From Ampullaceana balthica (lineage: Eukaryota; Mollusca; Gastropoda; Lymnaeidae), in assembly GCA_944989445.1 (NCBI GenBank), contig CALYLW010000334.1, forward strand, positions 616,501 to 680,500: a DNA stretch of 64,000 bases. Direction: 5' to 3'. Shown piece by piece: positions 13,301 through 25,300 of the stretch. How positions within the stretch are numbered: the stretch's first letter is position 1; every line of letters begins with the position of its first letter. Below the pieces are notes generated by a model. That model made no database searches, was not told the DNA's origin, and was given only the letters and a program-made list of their open reading frames with translations. The position numbers were made by a program, and so were the translations under genes.

Positions 13301-16300
13301 ATAATATAAAATAAGATAATGACTCCTTAACTCAATGGTTATATCTTTTAGATTTATCTAAAATAATTTTGAGTTAAGTTAGAGGCAATATCTTAGCTAC
13401 GGGGCTCCCTGGATGAATAATAAAGGTATTGGGTTGAACATTATATTTCTTGCTATGATTGTATACGAATTTCAACTGCTGCCCTGTTGTCTTCTGTTTT
13501 TGTCCAGGTTTACAATGATGGAGATCCCGTGCCTTCAGGGGACTGTAACACGTGTACTTGTAACCACGGCATCATCGTGTGCACCAAAATATTTTGTCCA
13601 AGCACCTGTACCTTCAATGGAGTTGTAAGTGTGATGTTTATATTATTCGCCAACAAACGAACTGGCTCAAACATTCTTCGGTTCAGTTAAGCTATAGAAA
13701 AAAACACAAAAAAACAAAATAATTCAGTCCTATTCTGAAATCATTTGCTCTGTACGTAACTTTGAAGGGATGTTCTACATCTTCAGAGAACTGGGAGCTC
13801 AATTTATTTGATCGCGTTGTATCTGATGTGTTAAGGATATGTTGTTAGAAGTTTTTATATGGGGATGGAGTGCTTTTAATCTTATATATTAAAGACGCTC
13901 CTTTTAAACAGAATATTATTGAGTCCTACGCTTATCTATGGTTTATGTGTAGTCTTGCATTTTTAAGAGAGTTTGTAAATATTCGTTGTGTTTGGCTTTC
14001 CTGGTTTTTTCAGGCAACCCATTCCACGCCATGAATACCAAAGTGGGTGGTCTAATGAGAAAGGGAGGTTTAAGCAGAGATGATTTATAATTGAGAGAGG
14101 GGATTGTGGGCCCCATCCTTTAAGTGTTCGTCCATAAATTACGTCACGCACTTACCGGGGGGAGGGGTTCACAAATTTGTGACGATGTGTGACGAGGGGG
14201 AGAGGGTGTTTAAGAACTGTGACGTCCCATCAAAAACGCGCAACTTTAAATATTAAATCTTATGTTGAATATTTGCAATGACATTAAAATCAATAGCTTT
14301 GTCACACACAAAACAAAATCATCATACATACAGTTGTGTCTTTATTTCTACCTAATTATCCCAATTTCATCTTCTCTAAACAGGTGTACAAGGACGGCGA
14401 CCTGGTGCCCGTGGACGCCTGTAACACCTGCATCTGTAGGAGTGGACAGATCGGCTGCACAAAGATTGCGTGTCCCCCAGGTTCATGTAAAAAGGACGGT
14501 GTGGTCAGTAGATCAATTTTCCGACCCTTATCTTATCTTATCTTATCTATACAGACGCTCCTTCTATGCAGAAGATAATTGCGTCCACAGACCATGACAG
14601 ATGATCTGTTGGCAAGTGATGCAGCGTTCACAGGCCACGGCTTTGTGGGTTCCACGCATTACCCAGCCGCCTAACTAGTGTTAGGTACCGATTCGGAGCT
14701 GGGTGACTCAGGGACGCCCTTGGCCCCTTGACATGGATTTGAACCCGTGACCATCGGTACGCCAGTCGAGTACGCTGCCACTAGACCACCGCGTCCCCGA
14801 TGTAATATTACTTTGAGTTTCTTTTATAAACAGCCACTGAGATCCATTTGTTTAACGTTTATAAAGGAACAAGAAGTATAATATATTGTAGGACAATATT
14901 CTTTTTGAAACAGGAACATTATTACTTTTTTAAAAATCTTTAAGCCTATAAAATTTGCAACTAAATATAGATTTTTGGTAAGGTTGTATCGGATTTCGGC
15001 TCCGTCTCCGACAAATACGGAATCCAGCCATTTTTACAAATCCGGCTCCTGCGGGATTTCACGTCTTAAATCCGGCTGGCCGATAGAGCCTTAATAGATA
15101 TATGTATGTATATATATAATAATCCGGAAAATACGGAATCCCGGCATTTTTACAAATCCAGTTCCGGCTCCGGTTGGATTTCACTTAATAAATCTGGCCG
15201 AATCCGGCTCTAGCTGGATTTCAAAATTTTGAATCCGGTACAGCCCTACTTTTTAGTGCTTGTCAGAAGATGACGTAATAATATACAATTTTACATTTGC
15301 TCATCAGCTGTACAATGATGGCGAGTCTGTTCCTTCCGGAGACTGTAACACGTGCACTTGCGCAAATGGAAACATTGTGTGTACCAAGATAGCTTGTCTC
15401 ACTACATGCACTTTCAATGGAGTTGTAAGTTAAAAATTACTTCATTTGATTTTAAGAATAGCTTTGCATAGGAAAACAACAATGTGAGTACATGGATCTG
15501 CAATATAGTTCTCGAATGTTGCAGGGCTTCACACTCTGTTTACTTTGATCTGTAAGATAATTCTCAAATGGTTCATGGTTTCCTACGATAAGTGTGTACT
15601 TGAATCTATAAGAGTTATCAAATGGTTCTTGGCGTCAGGGCCGCCTAAAGCTGGGTACGATGCGCCAAACTACCGAAGACTGCAGAAAATAAAATCTGAA
15701 CCTTTTCCATAATAATTCCAGAGGTTGAAAGTTTCCTATTGTCACCGAAACTAAAATGTGTAGTGAACAAAATCAATATGTTATTTTAGTAATACAACTG
15801 ATTTTACTTCATTTTTATTTTAATTACATAATATTTCCAAAGTTCGTTTTGTTTTTTCAAAAGAATAAATAAATAAAACACTGTCGACTATCTCTATAAT
15901 TCAAGAATGAAGCCTTTTAGAGCTAACAATTTTTTTCCTTAAAGATTACAATGGTGACTTGACTTGATCAACGATCTAACTAAAAATTAGTGGAGTTAGT
16001 GTTTAGTTGTTAAAACATATTTGATTCTATCTATTGTCATGTTGAAATGCATGTCCTTAAAAAGAAATTAGTCAGCATCCGACATTTATAAAAAATGTAT
16101 TTTTCTTTATTCCCTCTAGGTGTATAAAGACGGTGCCCGTGTGCCAGTGGACACCTGTAACACCTGTATCTGTAGAAATGGACAGATTGGCTGCACCAAG
16201 ATGGCGTGTCCCACAGGCTCGTGTGTACAAGATGGCGTGGTGAGTAAGAATAGTGCTAATGATACTGATAGGATGAATTAGTTTCAGCTACGATTTTGAC

Positions 16301-19300
16301 AAGCAAATTCAATCTTGTAACGTTATTTTTTTTTGTATTATTATTTTCTTGTCTGGTAGACCAAAACCCACTAAAAATGTATTTTGGGCTAATTATCGTT
16401 TGATGGATCAAAGATGGCGGCCGCGTCGATGACGGAACTATTGCTGGGGGTGAAACTGTGTACACAGCCGATTTGTGCTAGATTGGTTTAGTTTTAAAAT
16501 TTTTAAAAGTGATTTTTTTTTCAAAATGGAATTTATTAAAGAAATTAGGGTTAGGTTTAGTTGAAGTGCTTGAGACGCTTGCATATAAACACATATGGCG
16601 GCCTGATCCACTAAACGATAATTTACCGTATTTTGTTTTTATAAATCCAATTTTTAATTGTATTATAAACGACGAAAAAATAATTTGGAATAAGTCATTG
16701 GCATTAGATATAGTACAAAACTGTAAGCTTCTTACTATACGAGGACTCAGGCTATTAGAAACGCTGAGGTAGTGCTAAAAAACATTCCAAGATATAGAAT
16801 TATGCGTAGAGTCGAGCCATCCATCCCATGGATACTCTATACATGAACATTTCGTGCTAGAATCCGTCTTTTCTGATAAATTTGCATAATCACATAACAA
16901 ATATATCTCCCTTTGTGATGAGTTTAAGAATCCCCACATTCAAAATAGAACAGATGAAAAATACGCTAACACTAAAATACAGTCACAACTCTCTAAGAAG
17001 ATGACTTGATAAATATGGTATCGTATTTACAAAACCCGAAAGTTTTTCTTCCAAACTCCAAACACTGGCTTATACATCACTGTTTCAATGGGTTTGTCTA
17101 CGGCTTGCCGTAAAGATTTAAGTCCTTTTCTCTATCTTCCCTGACTGTAACTGTTAACGTCTCTTGCTCGGCTAAATTTGTCACAATTTTCCTCGTACCC
17201 GCAGAGTCGTCACTAGGGGTGTGGGGGGGGGTGCGGACCGCACCGGGGGACATCATCACAAGGGGTGACACCAGAATGTAAAACTCTGTATGTTCCCGTT
17301 CTTAGGCCCTGGCATACTTGGAGGAGTTCTATGTGGTGTGTCGTGAAGGGATGACACCATGAGCTACCGCCCTGGGCGACACCAACCCTAGTGATGCCAT
17401 GAGCTACCGCACTGGGCGACACCAACCCTGGTGACACCATGAGCTACCGCATTGGGCGACACCAACCCTGGTGACACCATGAGCTACCGCACTGGGCGAC
17501 ACCAACCCTGGTGACACCATGAGCTACCGCACTGGGCGACACCAACCCTGGTGATGCCATGACCTACCGCCCTGGGCGACACCAACCCTAGTGATACCAT
17601 TAGCCACCGCACTGGGCGACACCAACCCTGGTGATGCCATGACCTACCGCCCTGGGCGACACCAACCCTAGTGATGCCATGAGCTACCGCACTGGGTGAC
17701 ACCAACCCTGGTGATGCCATGACCTACCGCCCTGGGCGACACCAACCCTAGTGATGCCATGAGCTACCGCACTGGGCGACACCAACCCTGGTGATGCCAT
17801 GACCTACCGCCCTGGGCGACACCAACCCTGGTGATGCCATGACCTACCGCACTGGGCGACACCAACCCTAGTGATGCCATGAGCCACCGCACTGGGCGAC
17901 ACCAACCCTGGTGATGCCATGACCTACCGCCCTGGGCGACACCAACCCTAGTGATGCCATGAGCTACCGCACTGGGCGACACCAACCCTGGTGATGCCAT
18001 GACCTACCGCCCTGGGCGACACCAACCCTAGTGATGCCATGAGCTACCGCACTGGGCGACACCAACCCTGGTGATGCCATGACCTACCGCCCTGGGCGAC
18101 ACCAACCCTGGTGATGCCATGACCTACCGCACTGGGCGACACCAACCCTGGTGACGCCATGACCTACCGCACTGGGCGATACCAACCCTGGTGATGCCTC
18201 TGCATACCCGTTTCTAATATCGATTTTTAAACAAATCCAAATGTAGAGACGTATTATCTTCCAAATACTATGTGCCATGCTCTATCAGCAAGGCACTATT
18301 CTCAAATTAGTTTCTGCACAATACCGTCCAGTACTATCTATGATGTATTGTCTGTGAAGTACTATTTTTCTATTACTATATGCCTAAAATATATACATAC
18401 AATTTGAAATAATATTGATATTTTTGTAAACATTTTTTTCTTCAGATTTACAAGAACGGCCAAGCTGTTCCTTCAGGGGACTGTAATTCGTGTGGTTGTA
18501 ATAACGGCGTGATTGTCTGCACTTTGATAGCATGTCTAGATACTTGCGAAAAGCATGGGCGTGTAAGTTGTATATAAACATCCTTTTCCCGGTGTTGCAG
18601 GAAGAGTTTTGGATCAGTTCTCTTAGAAGGGGTTGCATAAGTTCCACAGAAAACGGTCATATCCGTACCACTGGAAGAGGTTTGATTGGTGCCACAGGAA
18701 TGAGTTGTCTCAGTGCCTCAGGAATTTTCATCCGTGGCACATGAAGGGGTTGTATCAATGTCACAGGAAGGGGTTGATTGATGTCTCAGCAACGGATTGC
18801 ATCAGTGCCTCGGGATGAGGTTTGATCGGTGCCATAAGAAGGCGCTGTAACAGTGATACATATAGGTTAGGATCATTGAAACAGGAGGCGGTTGATCGAT
18901 GCCACTGGAAGGGGTTGGATAAGTGCCACATGAAGGGGTTGGATTAGTGCCACAGGAAGGGGTTGTATAAGTGCCACATGAAAGGCATGGATTAGTGCCA
19001 CAGGAAGGGGTTGGATAAGTGCCACATGAAGGGGATGGATTAGTGCCACAGGAAGGGGTTGGATAAGTGCCACATGAAGGGGATGGATTAGTGCCACCGG
19101 AAGGGGTTGGATAAGTGCCACATGAAGGGGTTGGATTAGTGCCACAGGAAGGGGTTGGATAAGTGCCACAGGAAGGGGTTGGATAAGTGCCACAGGAAGG
19201 GGTTGGATAAGTGCCACGGGAAGGGGTTGGATAATTGCCACCGGAAGGGGTTGGATAAGTGCCACATGAAGGGGTTGGATTAGTGCCACAGGAAGGGGTT

Positions 19301-22300
19301 GGATAAGTGCCACATGAAAGACATGGATTAGTGCCACAGGAAGGGGTTGGATAAGTGCCACATGAAGGGGATGGATTAGTGCCACAGGAAGGGGTTGGAT
19401 AAGTGCCACATGAAGGGGATGGATTAGTGCCACCGGAAGGGGTTGGATAAGTGCCACATGAAGGGGTTGGATTAGTGCCACAGGAAGGGGTTGGATAAGT
19501 GCCACAGGAAGGGGTTGGATAAGTGCCACAGGAAGGGGTTGGATAAGTGCCACAGGACGGGGTTGCATCGGTGCCATATGAAGGGGCTGTATCATTGATG
19601 CATGTAGGTTAGGATCATTGAAACAAGAAGCGGTTGATCGATGCCACAAGAAGGGGTTGGATTAGTGCCACAGGAAGTTTTTGGGTCTGTGCCAAGGAAT
19701 TATATAGAGCGGTGCCACCGACGACCAACTTCTGAGTTTGTATAGTAGTAGCGCTAATAACTTTTTGAAGAAAAAAAAAGAATTACCGGTAAGAAACAAA
19801 TAGGAGATAAAACAATCTGAAGTCTATTTAAAAAATCTTGAAAATGATCCTAACGTTATAAAGGTGATGATAAGAAATCCATATGATATTGATAGCGTAA
19901 TATTTTGCGATAAGCCTCTAGTTACATTGAAATCTTGTAGCTATCACTGTCCTTGTGGAGGCAGGAACTAACGTGATTGGGGACTTTCCATTTAATTTGA
20001 ATGTTTTCCCTTTAGATTTATGCAAACGGCGAGTTCTTGCCGTCAGACGACCCGTGCAACCAATGCTGCTGCACGAACGGCGTCATCAGATGTGTACTGA
20101 TGCCATGTTGGACGTGTCAGGCTAACGGAAGGGTGGGGAGATATTTAAAAACGTTCAGTCTTCTAGGGCCATTTTATAACACTTAACAAAACACTCTTAG
20201 GTGGAGGATAACCAAAAAAAAACTTCAATCCGCATTTTGATAACGCACAAATGAAATTGAATATGTATATAGGTTACTAACATGCGCAAGATCGTCTTAA
20301 GTTAAAGGAAAACTGCGTACAAAAAATTACTCTTTTAAGATTTGGCTTATTCATGTTTTAGATCAACCCAACTTGAATGAATCCTTCATTTTTTTTTACC
20401 TTTCAAAGAAATAAAGATTAGGACATTTTTATTTTATTTATTAACTAATATTCTCTCACTACTTGTATTTCAATCTTTGGGCTGGTTGAGTAAAAAAAAA
20501 TTGAAGACTTGTCATATACGTTTACGTGGCGTCAGCGCTAATTGCAACAACTTGACCACTGAATTTGGTTTGTACACTGGCCAGATGCAGTATTGCCAAG
20601 AAAAATATTTAGTAAGAGTCGTGCTTTGAACATTGTTTGTTCCCGTCCCATCAACGTCCCGGTCCCATCCATGTCAGGATCACATCGATGCTGCGATCCC
20701 ATCCATGCATGACCCCATCAACGCTACGATCTCATCCACACCACGATTCATCCACGCAATGATCTCTAATACTCGATGATCCCATCCATGTCACGATCCC
20801 ATCAATGTCATGACCCCATGCACTTTTTTTCACGCCCCTATCCCATCCATGTCACGATCCCCTCCATGCCATGATCCCATCTAATCTACTATCCCATCTA
20901 ATCTACTATCCTATCCAAGCCACTATTCCAAGCACGCCACGATCCCATCCACGCTACGATCCCATTCACGCTAGGATCCCATCCACGCTACTAGCCCATC
21001 CACGCTATTAGCCCATCCACGCTACTAGCCCATCCACGCTATTAGCCCATCCACGCTACGATCCCATCCACGCTACTAGCCCATCCACGCTACGATCCCA
21101 TCCACGCTACTAGCCCATCCACGCTACGATCCCATCCACGCTACGATCCCATCCACGCTACGATCCCATCCACGCTACGATCCCATCCACGCTACGATCC
21201 CATCCACGCTACTAGCCCATCCACGCTACGATCCCATCCACGCTACTAGCCCATCCACGCTACGATCCCATCCACGCTACTAGCCCATCCACGCTACGAT
21301 CCCATCCACGCTACTAGCCCATCCACGCTACTAGCCCATCCACGCTACTAGCCCATCCACGCTACGATCCCATCCACGCTACGATCCCATCCACGCTACT
21401 AGCCCATCCACGCTACTAGCCCATCCACGCTACGATCCCATCCACGCTACGATCCCATCCACGCTACTAGCCTATCCACCCTTGATCACATATATATTTA
21501 TTTGTAAGTCGTTGAAGTAATTCCGCCTATTACTGAAATGCAGGTGGAATGGGCTCTTAATTTTAAAAAAAATATATATTTATGATTTAAAGTTAATTTT
21601 TGTTTGTTTGTTTATATATACATATACATATATTTATAATGGATGATATGGTGTATTACACTAAAGGAGATCGGCCAGATTTCTCAATAATCTACTGCCA
21701 TTGCTTCATTAGTTTGCATTCTTGACAATTTATTTGAAACGGTTAAGTAGACCCTTATTTTGTTTGTAATTGTTTAGGTGTATGAGAATGGAGCCAATGT
21801 GCCGTCCGATGATTGCAATACTTGTGTGTGCCGCCGTGGAAATATTTCATGTACCAAAAAGGCGTGCTGGACTTGTAGGAAAGACGGAAAGGTGAGTCTA
21901 TTTTTGAGGTTTACCACCTATTGAAGTCTTTTTTTAGCATTAAAAAAAAAGTACAACAAAATAACAAATAGCATACAACAAAGAAAAACAACATACAACT
22001 ACCAATCAACAACGACTGGCCTTATATTCAGTGGAACCTCTTATAAAGAGCATAATTCGTTCTTGAATCTTGCTCGTTAAGCGAGACACTCGTTAAATGA
22101 AACAATTTTTACCATACAAATCAATTTAAAATACGATAATGCGTTCCAAGCTGAAAAAAAATACTCTTTTTGAAGCTCTCTTTGACTTCAAATCTAATGT
22201 GGGTCTCGCAACGTCTTCCCTATCCGCTGACGAATCGTAAGATTAAAAAAACTCAGTAAGAACTCACACACAAAAAAGGAATAGAAAGCGTAAAAACAAA

Positions 22301-25300
22301 ACAAGAGGAAGAAGAACATCACCAGATACCAGATACAGAGCCTCCTACACAGAATACTGAAGAAATGCAACCAAAATGGAGAAAAACAAACGCGTTGTGA
22401 CGCCATGCTTACCGAAATTTGTTCAACCTCCTCTATTTTCTTTTGACAGCTTAAAAGAATGCAGCAGCATTCATACAAGCCGAAACTTCCGCCGCAATGT
22501 TCAAGCTATTTATGGGCATGCTGCTAGAGACGATGGAGACAAGGAAAAAGAGAGTTATGGTGTTAGTAGTTTGTGCAGCCTGTGTTTCAATATTGAGAGC
22601 GCAGACGAAGCTAGAAAATGCATGTAATCTAAATCGGTCGTTGAAATCCAGGGTTAAAAAAGAAAATGATCTCTTGACAAAAGTTCCCTTCTGCCCCTAT
22701 GGTAGCTATTGTTCGAGTTCCTGTTCAAATCGTTGTCAATGGACGGGGTGACTCGCGCAATATGTTTACAGTTTTTATGACAGTAACAGATGAAGGCTAT
22801 TAAAACCTTGGAACTGCACATCGTACCTCGAAACACCTGTAATCATGCGAGATAACAGTTACCTTCATGTCCAAAGACTTACTGAGAGTACATAACGTAC
22901 ATGAGACACCTTATGATCTGCTGCTACCTTTCAGTCAACAGCAAGCGGTCAAGGATTAGTGACGTGTATGGGCAGAATTAAGTGTCCAAACATAAAAAGT
23001 ATTAGTGTTTAAGAAAAGGGTAAAATGTCATTTAAAATATGCCACTCTACACAAGTAGCTCTATACACTTTAGATATACTTTAAGAGTCTGGTTGTTAAA
23101 AAACCTTATACTTATTTCATGTTTATTTTCTCGCTTTCAAATTTGTGCTCTCAATAAATACGTTTTCTTTGCAATCATTTTTACAATTTGCCGGGGGTAT
23201 TCTTTTCCTTATATATAATTTCAGGCAATTTATAAAATTCATAGGCATTTATCTTGCGATAGTCCTTGGTTATTTAGACCCGTATTCCGTGCAGTGGTGG
23301 CGCCGCAGCTATGGCGGTCGAAGTAGGAAAAAATATCCACATCCACCCTTTGGGGTGGAAACTCGAATTGAGAGGCAGACTAGGTCGACTTGTGCGGCTG
23401 CCATCTGCCCAGACGACCCCCTCTTCTAGGGGATCGTCTCGGGGTTGTCCCCGTCGGCTAGCTCTCCTCGGGGGAGGGGAGAAAGTTGCCGGGGAATTCC
23501 CCGAGGGGTTCTATAAGAGTCTCAGTGACTCAGGGCCTTTTGACGCCATCTCAAATGTCACATAAAATTCATATGCCAAGTGTGTAACAAAATCATAAAA
23601 ATATGATATTTCATGGTTTGCCTTAAAACTGTCGGCATTCTTTTTAAAAGCCTAGTATTACACTTAACGAGAGAGGCGATATCTCTAAATAATCTACTGC
23701 CAATGCTTCATTTGTTTGCATTCTTAAAAATTATTTGGAATTTTACAGAAGAACTTTATTTTTTGTTTGTAATTGTTTAGGTGTATGAGAATCGAGCCCA
23801 AGTGCCGTCCGATGATTGCAATACTTGTGTGTGCCGCCGTGGAAATATTTCATGTACCAAGAAGGCGTGCTGGACTTGTAGGCAGGACGGAAAGGTGAAT
23901 ATATTGTTGAGGTTGAACTTGAACACCTACTGAAGTCATTTTGTCCCATTTAAACCTACGCCAACAAAAACACAACAACAACCTAACAACACACAACCTA
24001 ACAACACACAACCTAACAACACACAACCTAACAACACACAACCTAACAACACACAACCTAACAACACACAACCTAACAACACACAACCTAACAACACACA
24101 ACCTAACAACACACAACCTAACAACACACAACCTAACAACACACAACCTAACAACACACAACCAAACCAGAAAAAAACCAAACAGCTCACAATCAACAAC
24201 TTTACAACAACAACCAAACAACAACCAAACAACAACAACCAAACAACAACCAAACAACAACAACCAAACAACAACCAAACAACAACAACCAAACAACAAC
24301 CAAACAACAACAAAACAACAACAAAACAACAACCAAACAACAACAACCAAACAACAACCAAACAACAACCAAACAACAACAACCAAACAACAACCAAACA
24401 ACAACCAAACAACAACAAAACAACAACCAAACAACAACAACCAAACAACAACCAAACAACAACCAAACAACAACCAAACAACAACAAAACAACAACCAAA
24501 CAACAACAACCAAACAACAACCAAACAACAACCAAACAACAACAACCAAACAACAACCAAACAACAACAAAACAACAACCAAACAACAACAACCAAACAA
24601 CAACAAAACAACAACCAAACAACAACAACCAAACAACAACAAAACAACAACCAAACAACAACAACCAAACAACCAAACAACAATAAAACAAATGCTATTA
24701 CATGGACTTATGGCGTCAACACAAATCTTAAATCTGAAGCCGTGAGTCAAGCATAACTTAACTTTTTTAAAACAAACTTTAGCTTTAAAAATATAATGTC
24801 TCAAGTGTTTTCGTAATAATTTGTGTTTAAAAAAAGAATATTTAAAAAAAGAATTTTCCATGGAGGGAAAATTACACAATGAGGGAAATAAGTGAATAAA
24901 TATATTTTCATTTTTTTCTATTATTTATTTGGCTACTCTAGGTAATTAGTTAAAGCTTTCAAATTTTAAACTTAAATTTTGAGAATATCTTTGCTCTGTC
25001 ACACTGACGCATATGTATATTAATGTAAATGATAACTTTAAATAATAGTTTTAAATTCAAATTATTTGAAAAATACTTAAAGTGTATGCCTGAGATTTAC
25101 GTCTGGATCCATCATCTCAGTTTATCAATAAATATACATTCACAGCTTGAAACATAGCTGCGGATTACAGAACATATAAAATCTTTGAGAAGTTGTAATA
25201 ACATGTTCACGTGTCTGCAGGTGTACGGAAACGGTGACGTAGTCCCGTCCAATAGATGCCAGAGATGCACGTGCCAGATGAGACAAATCAGATGTGTTAA

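Noticed and set aside
18873..19649. 258-codon minus-strand ORF with V-A-L-I-Q-P-L-P repeats
   Set aside because: Arises from a 24-nt intronic minisatellite and runs against the gene's strand.
17370..21478. Possible CRISPR-like arrays
   Set aside because: Units are contiguous tandem repeats with no unique spacers, and the context is a eukaryotic intron.
23850..24756. Overlapping ORFs of 225-277 codons in the A/C-rich array
   Set aside because: Low-complexity intronic satellite; the peptides (LVVVV/WLLFGCC or NNNQTTT) are products of simple repeats.
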